Of a stretch of DNA of 64,000 nt, positions 40,392-49,746 are shown piece after piece. The translations under genes were made by a program, and so were the position numbers. Location: assembly GCA_947632515.1 (NCBI GenBank), contig CANRPO010000008.1:35566-99565 (forward strand), in the 5' to 3' direction. Each line of letters starts with the position of its first letter. Within the stretch, counting starts at the first letter, position 1. This DNA comes from an uncultured Lachnospiraceae bacterium (lineage in GTDB: Bacteria; Bacillota; Clostridia; Lachnospirales; Lachnospiraceae). The notes under the pieces are model-generated. The model did not search any database, had not been told where the DNA came from, and saw only the letters and a program-made list of their open reading frames with translations.

Positions 40392-42281
40392 TTAATTTTC
40401 TCTTTCCCTCTTGATCTTACACGCCTCGCATCGCGCCGTGATCTTTTCGACGATGGTGTCCGCGTCAATACCGATCTCCCGTTTCAACAGCTCCACGTTG
40501 CCGTGCTCCACATACTCGTCCGGAATGGCGATATTCAAAACCCGCACAGGAGCCTCGATACTGTCCACGAACGCTCTGACCTTCTCGCCGTATCCGCCGC
40601 TCAGCACATTCTCCTCCATCGTCACGAGCAGTCTGTGTTTTGTGCACGCCTCGCTGACCGCCTGTTCATCGATGGGTTTTACGAACCGGGCGTTGGTGAG
40701 CGAACACGCATAGCCCATCTCTTTCAGCCGGTCGCGCACAGAGAGCGCCACCTTGACCATGCTCCCCACCGCAAACAGCATGACGTCCTGCTCCTCGTAG
40801 ATTGCCTCGCTCTTTCCGTACTCGACCGGCGCGCGATACTCCTTAAGCCCGTCAAAAGCCTCCCCTCTCGGGTAACGGAGGGCGATGGGCATACCGGACG
40901 CCACCGCAAATTTCATCATATCGGAGAGTTCCCATTTATTCTTGGGCGCCATAATGTGCATGTTCGGTATGGATGACAGATAGGAGAGATCGAAGATGCC
41001 CTGATGCGTCTCCCCGTCGCTGCCCACCAATCCTGCGCGGTCGATGGCAAAGACCACCGGGAGATTCTGGAGACACACGTCATGCAGGATCTGGTCGTAG
41101 GCCCTCTGCAGGAAGGAAGAGTAGATCGCAACGATGGGTTTCAGACCGCCCGCCGCCAGACCCGCGGCGAACGTCACCGCGTGTTCCTCAGCGATCCCCA
41201 CATCGAAAAATCTGTCCGGATACATATTTCGAAAGCGTTTCAGTCCGGTGCCGTCCGGCATGGCGGCCGTGATCGCCACCACCTGTTCCTCGCGCTGCCC
41301 CAGCTTACACATGACCGTAGAGAAAATGTCCGTGTAGTTGGCCTTATTGTGCTGTTTGCTCGGTATGCCCGTCTCGATGTCAAAAGGCTCCGCGCCATGG
41401 AATCTGGCGGGATGCCGCTCCGCCGGCGCATACCCCTTACCTTTCTGCGTAATGACATGCACAAGCACCGCCCCGCGTATTTTCTTCGCCTCACCGAACA
41501 TGCGGACCATCGCCTGAATGTCGTGGCCGTCCACAGGGCCTAAGTAGGTGATCCCCATATCCTCGAAGAACATCCCCGGCACGACGAGATGCTTGAAACT
41601 GCTCTTGGCGCGCCTGATCTGCGAAACGACTTTGTCGCCGTACTTAGACTTGCCGTGCAGAGAGTTATAGACCCCTTCCTTCAACCCTAAATACATGTCC
41701 GCCGTCCTGATATTGTTCAGGTACTTGGAGACGCCGCCCACATTCTCGGAGATGGACATATTGTTGTCGTTGAGTACAATGATAAAGTTCGTCTCCAGGC
41801 GGGAGGCATTGTTGAGCGCCTCGTACGCCATGCCGCCCGTCAGGGAGCCATCGCCGATCACCGACACGATGGTGTTTTTCCCGCCCTGAATATCTCTGGC
41901 CTTCACCATGCCAAGGCCTGCGGAGATGGAGGTGGAACTGTGTCCCGTATCAAAACAGTCACACTCGCTCTCCTTGCGTTTCGGAAATCCGCTCATGCCG
42001 CCAAATTTACGAAGATTCGCGAAACCCTCTCTCCTTCCCGTCAGGATCTTGTGCGTGTAGGACTGGTGCCCCACATCCCAGATCAATTTGTCTTCCGGCA
42101 GATTGAGAAACAGATGCAGCGCCATTGTCAGCTCCACCGCTCCCAGATTAGAGCCGAGGTGACCGCCGGTCTCACTGATGGAACGGATCAGAAACTCCCT
42201 GATCTCCTCCGCCAGCGCGTTGTAGTCCGACGGCGCAAGCTTCTTAATATCGTTCGCCTTTTCAATCTTCTCTAAAAACAT
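40392..42281 (-). CDS. dxs: 1-deoxy-D-xylulose-5-phosphate synthase
   Basis: A 629-residue thiamine diphosphate enzyme joining pyruvate and glyceraldehyde-3-phosphate in the first step of the MEP isoprenoid pathway. It shows GGHLGSNLGAVELTMALH, KLIWDVGHQSYTHKILTGR, the ThDP motif GDGSLTGGMAYEALNNA, FDVGIAEEHAVTFAAGLA with the catalytic Glu, and the C-terminal transketolase domain. Length is normal. It lies between ispA and tlyA in the xseA-xseB-ispA-dxs-tlyA operon, so the isoprenoid genes ispA and dxs are expressed together. Confidence 0.97.
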   Translation of the reverse strand: MFLEKIEKANDIKKLAPSDYNALAEEIREFLIRSISETGGHLGSNLGAVELTMALHLFLNLPEDKLIWDVGHQSYTHKILTGRREGFANLRKFGGMSGFPKRKESECDCFDTGHSSTSISAGLGMVKARDIQGGKNTIVSVIGDGSLTGGMAYEALNNASRLETNFIIVLNDNNMSISENVGGVSKYLNNIRTADMYLGLKEGVYNSLHGKSKYGDKVVSQIRRAKSSFKHLVVPGMFFEDMGITYLGPVDGHDIQAMVRMFGEAKKIRGAVLVHVITQKGKGYAPAERHPARFHGAEPFDIETGIPSKQHNKANYTDIFSTVMCKLGQREEQVVAITAAMPDGTGLKRFRNMYPDRFFDVGIAEEHAVTFAAGLAAGGLKPIVAIYSSFLQRAYDQILHDVCLQNLPVVFAIDRAGLVGSDGETHQGIFDLSYLSSIPNMHIMAPKNKWELSDMMKFAVASGMPIALRYPRGEAFDGLKEYRAPVEYGKSEAIYEEQDVMLFAVGSMVKVALSVRDRLKEMGYACSLTNARFVKPIDEQAVSEACTKHRLLVTMEENVLSGGYGEKVRAFVDSIEAPVRVLNIAIPDEYVEHGNVELLKREIGIDADTIVEKITARCEACKIKREREN

Positions 42282-42315
42282 TGTAATCCTCCACGCCTGC
42301 GCGGCTTATGAAAAA

Positions 42316-43224
42316 TTATTTCTCTCTGTAAATGAGCTGTCTGACCAGCTCCTCCAAAAAGGGATTGCGCCTCGGGAATGCGCTTAAGATCCCGACCGCC
42401 TCCTCAGACATGCGCCCCACCTCCCGCCGGGACTCATCCAATCCATGTATGGCGACATAGGTTGATTTATGGTTTTTCTCATCGCTGCCGACCGGCTTGC
42501 CAAGCACCTCCAAACTGCCCGTCACATCCAATATATCATCCTGTATCTGAAACGCGACCCCGATATTGTATGCGCATTTTTCAAGACGCGCGATCTCTCC
42601 GCCTGACGCTCCGGCCAGCGTAGCGCCGATGGTCATGGCCGCTTGGATCAGCGCCGCCGTCTTATGCGCATGGATAAAGAGGAGCGTCTCATCAGTCATG
42701 ACATGCTCTTTCTCCTCCGCCTCCAAGTCTGCGCACTGTCCGCCGATCATACCGTATATGCCGGATTTTGCGCCTAATATCTGCAATGCGCCTGCCATCC
42801 GCCTGTAATCCTCCAGTGTCTTGGCGCCGTCGAAAGCCTTCGCCGCCGTCTCAAAAGCATAGTTCAACAACCCGTCGCCCGCCAGCACCGCCATGCCTTC
42901 CCCATATACCACATGCGTCGTCTTGCGCCCTCTGCGGTACTCGTCGTTGTCCATGGCCGGCAGATCGTCATGCACCAGAGAGTAGTTGTGTATCATCTCC
43001 AGCGCCGCCATATAATACGGCAAAGCTTTGAGATCCGCCGTATCGCAAAAAAGAGCCGCGCTCTCCTCCATCAATAGGGGGCGCAGCCTCTTGCCTCCCG
43101 CCGTGACGGAGTAGTTCATCGCCTCGATCACAGTCTTCCCGGATCCCTCTTCCCTCGGCAGGAACCCTGACAGCACTCCCTCGATCCGTTCGGTCTTTTG
43201 CTTCAATTCATCCTTAAAATTCAT
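42316..43224 (-). CDS. ispA: farnesyl/geranyl diphosphate synthase (polyprenyl synthetase)
   Basis: A 302-residue trans-prenyltransferase condensing IPP with DMAPP or GPP to give farnesyl diphosphate, the precursor for undecaprenyl lipids. The first Asp-rich motif is HDDLPAMDNDEYRRGRKT and the second is FQIQDDILDVTGS. The GGKRLRPLLM basic block is also present. Two aromatic or small residues before the first motif set chain length; the pattern MIHNYSLVHDD resembles bacterial FPP synthases. It overlaps xseB by 11 bases and precedes dxs. Confidence 0.95.
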   Translation of the reverse strand: MNFKDELKQKTERIEGVLSGFLPREEGSGKTVIEAMNYSVTAGGKRLRPLLMEESAALFCDTADLKALPYYMAALEMIHNYSLVHDDLPAMDNDEYRRGRKTTHVVYGEGMAVLAGDGLLNYAFETAAKAFDGAKTLEDYRRMAGALQILGAKSGIYGMIGGQCADLEAEEKEHVMTDETLLFIHAHKTAALIQAAMTIGATLAGASGGEIARLEKCAYNIGVAFQIQDDILDVTGSLEVLGKPVGSDEKNHKSTYVAIHGLDESRREVGRMSEEAVGILSAFPRRNPFLEELVRQLIYREK

Positions 43225-43465
43225 CTAATCCACCGTCTTCGTTAATTTTGAGTACCTTTTTCTCCACTCTGTCGATCTTCTCATTACAGTAATGTAACAG
43301 TTTCATGCCCTTGTTATACTCTTGAAAAGACTGTTCCAGCGTGATCTCCTCATCCTCCAGCCGGGCCAGCACCTCCTCGATCCGCTCAAAAGCCTCCTCG
43401 AGAGAGAGCTCCTGCTCCTCTGACGACGTCTGCTCTTCCTTCGATTCCTGTTCTTTCTTCTTCAT
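43214..43465 (-). CDS. xseB: exodeoxyribonuclease VII small subunit
   Basis: An 83-residue subunit. After a charged Glu/Ser/Gln-rich N-terminal tail of about 20 residues, the core SLEEAFERIEEVLARLEDEEITLEQSFQEYNKGMKLLHYCNEKIDRVEKKVL is the typical XseB helical pair. It joins XseA to degrade single-stranded DNA. Its start overlaps the xseA stop (ATGA), and its end overlaps ispA. Confidence 0.95.
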   Translation of the reverse strand: MKKKEQESKEEQTSSEEQELSLEEAFERIEEVLARLEDEEITLEQSFQEYNKGMKLLHYCNEKIDRVEKKVLKINEDGGLDEF

Positions 43466-44703
43466 ATTTCCCCGCCTTCGCTCCCGCTCGCTCCATAATC
43501 TTTCTCACATTTTGCTGTGACCGTCGCGTCCAGACTGCCGTCCTTCACATAGACTGTCACAAGATCGCCCTCAGACACCTGCCGAATGGACGTCAGCGTC
43601 GCGCCCTTCCTGTCCGCAGCGTAAGCATAACCCTGATTCAGCTTATCCAGCGGCGACAAGCCTTTCATCTGCTCCACATACAGCGCCAATCTGTGTCTGC
43701 TGTCCCTCAGGCGGCTCTCCATGGCGCTCTGCAAATGCTCCTCCAAAGATAACGCCTGTGTTCTTTTCATTCTGATCCGATTGACGGGACTCAGGTATCT
43801 CACTCTGACGCCATACTGCTCCACCCGCTGTCGATAATGCCCCACCGTCCTGCGGAGCATGTGCTGCATCGTGTAGGCATATTCAGACAGCTTGTCCTGC
43901 AAATGCTCCATATCGTAAACCGCCAGCTCAGCCGCCGCCGAAGGCGTGGGCGCGCGAAGATCCGCGACAAAATCCGCGATCGTCGTGTCCGTCTCATGTC
44001 CCACCGCTGAGATGATCGGTATCGGACAGTCAAAAATCGCCTGTGCGACGATCTCCTCATTGAATGCCCACAGATCTTCTATGGAACCGCCGCCCCTGCC
44101 CACAATGATCACATCCACACCCAGCTTCTCCAGCGCGCGGATCCCATTGACGATACTGAGAGCCGCCGCCTCCCCCTGCACAATAGCCGGATACAATATG
44201 ATCTGCACATAGGGATTCCTTCTGCCCGAGATATTGATAATGTCCCTGACCGCCGCCCCCGTCTCGGCCGTCACGACGCCCAGCGTCCTGATATATTTCG
44301 GGATCGGCTGCTTGTACTCCGGGGCAAACATCCCGCGCTCCTCCAGTTCCCTCTTCAACTGCTCGTAGCGCTCAAAAAGTTCTCCCGCGCCGTCCGGACG
44401 GATCTCCCGCGCATAGAGCTGATATTTACCGTCCCGCTCGTAGACGTCCACGCTGCCGCCCACCACGACTTGCTGCCCTTCCTCCAGCCGGAAACGCAGT
44501 CCTGTCCGGTTCCGGGCAAACATAACGCATGCTATTGTTTCTCTCGCGTCCTTTAATGTAAAATAAATATGTCCAGAGGAATGATATTTGCAGTTGCTGA
44601 CCTCGCCTTTGACCATGATCGACCGCAACATATAATCCTGCGTGAACATATTTTTGATATAAGAATTCACCTGTGTAACTGTATAGACATTCGGTCCTGA
44701 CAT
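43462..44703 (-). CDS. xseA: exodeoxyribonuclease VII large subunit
   Basis: A 413-residue nuclease subunit. The N-terminal OB fold (YTVTQVNSYIKNMFTQDYMLRSIMVKGEVSNCKYHSSGHIYFTLKD) binds single-stranded DNA. The catalytic domain shows IARVGVV-like GVVTAETGAAVRDIINISGRR, VDVIIVGRGGGSIEDLWAFNEE and VGHETDTTIADFVADLRAPTPSAAAE, with the family Gly and acidic residues. A coiled-coil region follows. It lies 15 bases after nusB and is coupled to xseB. Confidence 0.96.
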   Translation of the reverse strand: MSGPNVYTVTQVNSYIKNMFTQDYMLRSIMVKGEVSNCKYHSSGHIYFTLKDARETIACVMFARNRTGLRFRLEEGQQVVVGGSVDVYERDGKYQLYAREIRPDGAGELFERYEQLKRELEERGMFAPEYKQPIPKYIRTLGVVTAETGAAVRDIINISGRRNPYVQIILYPAIVQGEAAALSIVNGIRALEKLGVDVIIVGRGGGSIEDLWAFNEEIVAQAIFDCPIPIISAVGHETDTTIADFVADLRAPTPSAAAELAVYDMEHLQDKLSEYAYTMQHMLRRTVGHYRQRVEQYGVRVRYLSPVNRIRMKRTQALSLEEHLQSAMESRLRDSRHRLALYVEQMKGLSPLDKLNQGYAYAADRKGATLTSIRQVSEGDLVTVYVKDGSLDATVTAKCEKDYGASGSEGGEI

Positions 44704-44718
44704 AACGACACCACCCGC

Positions 44719-45114
44719 CTAGGCAAACTTCGCCAGGATACCGTTGACAAATCCGGGCGACGCGTCCTGTCCGAATTTCTTGGCGATCTCCACCGCCTCG
44801 TTGATCGCGACTCCCGTGGGTACGGAGTCATCGTAGTGGATCTCATAGACCGCCAGCCGCAGGATCGTCAGATCGACCTTACTCATCCTGTCCGTGTTCC
44901 ATCCTTCCGTCTTCTCATTCAGCTGCCTGTCTATCTCGGGGAGTTTCTGCCGTATCTTGTGATATTTGTCCGATATGTAAGCGGCGTCTTTGCCCTCCGC
45001 GGCGTCCTCGTCCTCGAAAAACAATGTCTCCTGCTCGGACATATCCTCCGGGCTGTTGAATTCCACGCGGAACAGCAGCTTAAAAATCTGCTCCCGCAAC
45101 TCTCTTCTGCTCAT
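44719..45114 (-). CDS. nusB: transcription antitermination factor NusB
   Basis: A 131-residue helical protein. It has the N-terminal MSRRELREQIFKLLFRVEFN and the C-terminal DLTILRLAVYEIHYDDSVPTGVAINEAVEIAKKFGQDASPGFVNGILAKF, both family signatures. NusB binds boxA RNA with NusE in rRNA antitermination. The asp23-nusB-xseA order is the standard Clostridia arrangement. Confidence 0.96.
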   Translation of the reverse strand: MSRRELREQIFKLLFRVEFNSPEDMSEQETLFFEDEDAAEGKDAAYISDKYHKIRQKLPEIDRQLNEKTEGWNTDRMSKVDLTILRLAVYEIHYDDSVPTGVAINEAVEIAKKFGQDASPGFVNGILAKFA

Positions 45115-45154
45115 AGTGGCTCCTGTTTTGTTCCTCTCGCTTAGCTTTTCTGCC

Positions 45155-45535
45155 TCAGTGGGTCATATGAATGCCCGATATACGGATATTGACATCCGTC
45201 ACTTCCAGCCCGGTCATGTTCTCGATCGCGCTCTTCACTTTGTTCTGCACGCGCTGGCATGTGGCCGGAATATGAAATCCGTACTCCATGGTGATCGCCA
45301 GCTCCACCTTAACCTTCTTATTAAATATATCCACCCTGACGCCTTTGGCGAGCCCTTTGACTCCCACCTTGCTCAGGATCTCGTTGGCCACATTGCCATT
45401 CATGGCGGTCACGCCGTCCACCTCCATGGCCGCAAGCGCGGCGATCATCGCCACAACATCGTCCGCGATCTTCACCGTACCGAACGTATCGTCCTCCTGA
45501 GTCAAATGGATCGTCTTGTCTGGTTCCTGTTCCAT
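45155..45535 (-). CDS. Asp23/Gls24 family envelope stress protein
   Basis: A 126-residue protein with the Asp23/Gls24 core: TVKIADDVVAMIAALAAMEVDGVTAM, VKGLAKGVRVDIFNKKVKVELAITMEYGFHIPATCQRVQNKVKSAIENMTGLEV and VNIRISGI. Members form membrane-linked meshworks or help in envelope stress; the exact job of the clostridial copy upstream of nusB is not known. ATG at 45535 is preferred over the adjacent ATG at 45538 because GGAAG lies six bases upstream. The longer frame to 45628 is not supported. It heads the nusB operon. Confidence 0.9.
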   Translation of the reverse strand: MEQEPDKTIHLTQEDDTFGTVKIADDVVAMIAALAAMEVDGVTAMNGNVANEILSKVGVKGLAKGVRVDIFNKKVKVELAITMEYGFHIPATCQRVQNKVKSAIENMTGLEVTDVNIRISGIHMTH

Positions 45536-45659
45536 CATAATCTTCCACGCCTTTCTTTTATTCCCGCAGGCAACGAGCCAAGCGGACGTGCCTGCCGCAG
45601 GATATTTGACTTGGGATAAGTATATCAAAATTTATGTTTTTTGCATAGCCCCATTCCAA

Positions 45660-46829
45660 CTAAAGCCAAAAGCTCATCGTATATTGCACCTCGTCGTCCG
45701 AGTAGGACACGAGCCCGTCCGGGCAGTTTAAGTATCTGAATATTTCCTGGTTCTCGATAAGCGCCTCGTACATTTTGCTGTACACGTCATAGCTATCGCA
45801 TTTCAGCGTCACATAGGCGCTCCCTCTCTCATATCCTTCCTGAAAAATGCGCTCGATCTGCTCCTGATCCCACTCCGTGAAGTAGAATCCTTCTCTCACA
45901 TAGTAGTTGTCCTTCATGGAGACGCACTCCGGCAGTTCCACCACATTGTCGATCTCGTGCGTCAGATTCATCTGCTGCGTGGGGACGCACAGATAGTCGT
46001 AGTTGATTGTCGGAATCTGCTCCCCCGGATAACTGCCGCCCACCGCCTGATAGGACGCGTCTCCCCATGTGGTATCTACATAGTAATACTCTCCGTCGAT
46101 CCGCACAAGATTCCACGCGTGCCCTTCGCCGCCGATCACTCGCCCCAGCACGAGGGTGGAGAAGATGCCGGCCTTGTCCAGAAGATACTGCGTCGCCTTG
46201 GCATAACCCTGACAGACGGATCTGCCCTCGATGAACACAGAACAGATATTTTGATTGTCTTTCGCCGCGGCGTCATATTCCGTGTGATGAATCAAATACT
46301 CATAGATATACTTTACCTTTGTGTAGTCGTCCGCATCCTCAGGCATGTCCGACAGACATTGGTTTACATAATTATCGATCTGCTGTTGTTTCTGCAGCAT
46401 CTCTTCTTGGCTGAATCTGTAGGTTCCCGTAAAGGTGATCTTCTTGAGGATGTCTCCCAGCGTGTACTCCGTGTAAGTGTAACCGTCCACGTAAAAGATC
46501 TCCGGGTGATCGTTCAGCACACACTGAAAAGCATGGGCGATCTCGTCCTTGTCATAGCTGGACAGTCTGACGTCCTCCGCATAATCCACAAGAGCGTCGC
46601 GGATCTCCAGATAGAGCGTCTGCTCCTCCTCGGAGAGCATGCCGTAAGCGTAACCGTCCTCCGACGCGCGCCTGACCACCTGTTCCGTCTGTCCGGCGTC
46701 CTCCTGCTTAGCTCCAACATCCTCCTGCACATACAGCTCACTCTGTCTGTGGGGCAGGGTCTGCCATGCATAGGCAAGACAGCCTGTCATGATCAACATA
46801 CCTGTCAACAGTAATCCGGTCCTCTTCAT
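45660..46829 (-). CDS. exported transglutaminase-like domain protein
   Basis: A 389-residue protein. The N-terminus is a hydrophobic signal (MKRTGLLLTGMLIMTGCLAYAW) that could be a membrane anchor or, through the MTGC sequence, a weak lipobox. Residues 60-190 are helical and of unknown fold. The transglutaminase-like core has the Cys-His-Asp triad: C206 in GRSVCQGYAKATQYLL, H237 in GEGHAWNLVRI and D252 in YYVDTTWGD. Such domains can be peptidases or cross-linkers at the cell surface. The last 110 residues form a further domain. It lies between asp23 and prfC with no clear functional link to either. Confidence 0.85.
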   Translation of the reverse strand: MKRTGLLLTGMLIMTGCLAYAWQTLPHRQSELYVQEDVGAKQEDAGQTEQVVRRASEDGYAYGMLSEEEQTLYLEIRDALVDYAEDVRLSSYDKDEIAHAFQCVLNDHPEIFYVDGYTYTEYTLGDILKKITFTGTYRFSQEEMLQKQQQIDNYVNQCLSDMPEDADDYTKVKYIYEYLIHHTEYDAAAKDNQNICSVFIEGRSVCQGYAKATQYLLDKAGIFSTLVLGRVIGGEGHAWNLVRIDGEYYYVDTTWGDASYQAVGGSYPGEQIPTINYDYLCVPTQQMNLTHEIDNVVELPECVSMKDNYYVREGFYFTEWDQEQIERIFQEGYERGSAYVTLKCDSYDVYSKMYEALIENQEIFRYLNCPDGLVSYSDDEVQYTMSFWL

Positions 46830-46872
46830 ACGCGCTCACCCTCATCACCGCAGATGCCTCACAGCCTGTCCG

Positions 46873-48480
46873 TCAGTTTCTTCCGAATTCGGACAGAATC
46901 AACCCTTCGTTCCGTTCCACCGTCATGCCAATGCTCCACTGATTGACAAACAAAAGGAGCGGATTGCCCTTTAAGTCTTGGATCTTCTTCATATCGGAAG
47001 TTCCTGTCAACTTGTTCAGATCGATTTCCCTGTTCTCAATCCAACGTATGTGTTCATAGGGCAGATTCTCCAGCCTGATCTCCACATTGTACTCGTTTTC
47101 CAGGCGGTACTTCAGCACATCGAACTGCAGTACGCCGACCACGCCGACAATGATCTCCTCCATACCCGTGTTGAATTCCTGAAAGATCTGAATCGCACCT
47201 TCCTGCGCGATCTGCGTGATTCCTTTCACAAATTGTTTTCTTTTCATGGTGTCGACCTGTTTCACTCTGGCGAAATGCTCCGGCGCAAAAGTGGGTATGC
47301 CCTCGTACGCAAACTGCTCCTTCGGCATACAGATCGTATCCCCGATAGAGAAGATCCCCGGATCGAACACGCCGATAATATCTCCCGCATACGCCTCGTC
47401 CAAAATCTTCCGCTCGTCCGCCATGATCTGCTGCGGCTGAGAGAGGCGCATCACCTTGCCTCCCTGCACATGCTTCACCTCTGCGGAGGCGTCGAATCTG
47501 CCGGAGCAGATACGCATAAACGCCACTCTGTCGCGGTGCGCCTTGTTCATATTCGCCTGTATCTTAAAGACAAATGCCGAGAAGTCATGCTCCACCGGAT
47601 CGATCATGCCGATGTCCGCCCTGCGCGGAAGGGGCGTCGTCGTCATTTTCAGAAAGTGTCTCAAAAATATCTCCACCCCGAAATTCGTGAGCGCCGACCC
47701 GAAGAATACCGGCGTCAGATCGCCCGCCCGGATCCGGCCCAGATCATACTCCGCGCTTGCGCCGTCCAAAAGCTCTATCTCCTCGCCAAGCTGCTCCCTG
47801 AATGTCTCCCCGATATGCTCCGTCAGGAGCGCCTCGTCGTCGATGGGGATCCTGGTGGCATGTCCTTCCTTTGTACCCTTCTCTGTGTCGGAATACGTGA
47901 TCACACATCTGCTCTCCCGCTCATAGACGCCCTTGAAATTCTTCCCCGAACCGATGGGCCAGTTGATCGGACATGTGGCGATCCCCAACTCCTTCTCGAT
48001 CTCGTCCAAAAGCTCGAAAGTATCGTTTGCGTCCCTGTCCATCTTGTTGATAAACGTAAAAATCGGTATGCGCCGCATGACGCACACCTTGAACAGCTTG
48101 CGCGTCTGCGCCTCCACGCCCTTGGACGCGTCGATCACCATGACGGCGGAATCCGCCGCCATCAGCGTCCGGTAGGTATCTTCCGAGAAGTCCTGATGCC
48201 CCGGCGTATCCAAAATATTGATACAGTAACCGTCATACTCAAACTGGAGCACCGAGGACGTGACGGAGATTCCTCTCTCCTTCTCGATCTCCATCCAGTC
48301 GGACACGGCATGTCTCGCCGTAGCCTTGCCTTTCACACTTCCCGCCAGATTGATGGCTCCGCCATAGAGCAGGAACTTCTCGGTCAGTGTGGTCTTACCC
48401 GCATCCGGATGCGATATGATCGCAAACGTTCTTCTTCTGTTTATCTCCTCTGCGTAATTACCCAAGATCTTATCCTCCAT
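46873..48480 (-). CDS. prfC: peptide chain release factor 3
   Basis: A 535-residue translational GTPase that recycles RF1 and RF2 after termination. It shows the GTPase motifs G1 SHPDAGKTT, the switch GISVTSSVLQFEYDGYCINILDTPGHQDFSEDTYRTLMAADSAVMVIDA with G3 DTPGH, and NKMD in TFINKMDRDA. The RF3-specific C-terminal domains follow. ATG at 48480 has AGGAAG upstream and gives the family start; the longer frame to 48582 runs into deoB. It follows deoB by 10 bases and may be cotranscribed with it. Confidence 0.96.
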   Translation of the reverse strand: MEDKILGNYAEEINRRRTFAIISHPDAGKTTLTEKFLLYGGAINLAGSVKGKATARHAVSDWMEIEKERGISVTSSVLQFEYDGYCINILDTPGHQDFSEDTYRTLMAADSAVMVIDASKGVEAQTRKLFKVCVMRRIPIFTFINKMDRDANDTFELLDEIEKELGIATCPINWPIGSGKNFKGVYERESRCVITYSDTEKGTKEGHATRIPIDDEALLTEHIGETFREQLGEEIELLDGASAEYDLGRIRAGDLTPVFFGSALTNFGVEIFLRHFLKMTTTPLPRRADIGMIDPVEHDFSAFVFKIQANMNKAHRDRVAFMRICSGRFDASAEVKHVQGGKVMRLSQPQQIMADERKILDEAYAGDIIGVFDPGIFSIGDTICMPKEQFAYEGIPTFAPEHFARVKQVDTMKRKQFVKGITQIAQEGAIQIFQEFNTGMEEIIVGVVGVLQFDVLKYRLENEYNVEIRLENLPYEHIRWIENREIDLNKLTGTSDMKKIQDLKGNPLLLFVNQWSIGMTVERNEGLILSEFGRN

Positions 48481-48490
48481 ACTTCCTGTT

Positions 48491-49642
48491 TCAGAACATA
48501 GACGTCCCGCCAAACTCAGGCTTGATGCCAAAATAGTCGAGCACCGTCGCGCCGATGTCCGCAAAAGTGTCCCTCGTGCCAAGATTGGCGGGGCTCACCG
48601 CTCTGCCGTACATGAGAAACGGCGTGTGCTCTCTGGAGTGATCGGTGGATACCGTGTACCCCGGATCGCATCCATGATCCGCCGTGAGCATCAGAATATC
48701 CTCGTCCCTCAGCCCGGCAAGCAGCTCCGGCAATCTCCTGTCAAAATAGGTAAGCGCCGCGGCATAGCCGTCAACGTCATTGCGATGCCCGTACAGCATA
48801 TCATAGTCCACCAGATTGACGAAACACAATCCGTCAAACTCTTTATCCATATACTCCAGTGTTCTCCCAATCCCTTCTTCGTTGCCTTTCGTATATACAT
48901 ACTCCGTGATACCGCGCCCCGCAAAAATGTCCTTGATCTTTCCCACGGAGATCACGTCATGTCCCGCCGCCTTCAGTTGATCCAACATGGTGACCGCAGG
49001 CGGTTCCAGCGAGAAATCGTGTCTTCCGGCCGTCCTGACATAGCTGCCGCTTGTACCCACAAAGGGTCTTGCGATCACACGCCCAACGCTGTGTTCTCCC
49101 TGCAGGATCCGCCTTGCCTGCCGACAGTACTCGTACAGCGTCTCCACCGGTACAACATCCTCGTGCGCCGCAATCTGGAACACACTGTCCGCCGACGTGT
49201 AGACGATCAGCTTGCCGCTCCTCACATGCTCGTCGCCGTAATCCCTGATCACCTCCGTGCCGGAGTACGGTCTGTTGCACAGCACGCCTCTTCCCGTGGC
49301 CGCGCTGAAAGCATCCAGCACCTCCTTCGGGAAACCGTCAGGGTAAGTGGGCAGCGGTTTCTCTGACACGATTCCCGCGATCTCCCAATGTCCGATAGTA
49401 GTATCTTTGCCTTTGGACGCCTCCTTCATACGGGCGATCCGCGCTAAAGGCGCCGAAACCCCGTCTCTGCATTCCACTCCGTCGATATTAAAAAGGCCAA
49501 GCGCGCCCATATTCGGCATATCAAACGCAGGGCTGGAAGCGACGGACCGCAGTGTGTTCGTGCCCCGATCGCCGTAGTCGGCCGCATCCTCCATCTCCCC
49601 GATCCCAAAACTGTCCAAAACGATCAAAAAAACTCTTTTCAT
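48491..49642 (-). CDS. deoB: phosphopentomutase
   Basis: A 383-residue metalloenzyme that moves the phosphate between C1 and C5 of ribose and deoxyribose in nucleoside salvage. The N-terminal metal site is in RVFLIVLDSFGIGEMEDAADYGD; later blocks include KGKDTTIGHWEIAG, RPYSGTEVIRDYG, CFVNLVDYDMLYGHRNDVDGYA and MLTADHGCDPGYTVSTDHSREHTP. All alkaline-phosphatase-superfamily metal ligands seem present. It stands without other deo genes, between the sporulation spoIIIA operon and prfC. Confidence 0.97.
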   Translation of the reverse strand: MKRVFLIVLDSFGIGEMEDAADYGDRGTNTLRSVASSPAFDMPNMGALGLFNIDGVECRDGVSAPLARIARMKEASKGKDTTIGHWEIAGIVSEKPLPTYPDGFPKEVLDAFSAATGRGVLCNRPYSGTEVIRDYGDEHVRSGKLIVYTSADSVFQIAAHEDVVPVETLYEYCRQARRILQGEHSVGRVIARPFVGTSGSYVRTAGRHDFSLEPPAVTMLDQLKAAGHDVISVGKIKDIFAGRGITEYVYTKGNEEGIGRTLEYMDKEFDGLCFVNLVDYDMLYGHRNDVDGYAAALTYFDRRLPELLAGLRDEDILMLTADHGCDPGYTVSTDHSREHTPFLMYGRAVSPANLGTRDTFADIGATVLDYFGIKPEFGGTSMF

Positions 49643-49746
49643 TCTCAGCCTCCGTATCTAAGCGCCTCCGCCGGACGCATGCTCTTCGCGGTCCGTGCGC
49701 ATACTCTTGTCTAGTATAGCATATAAATCTCAAATATGCACTTTGT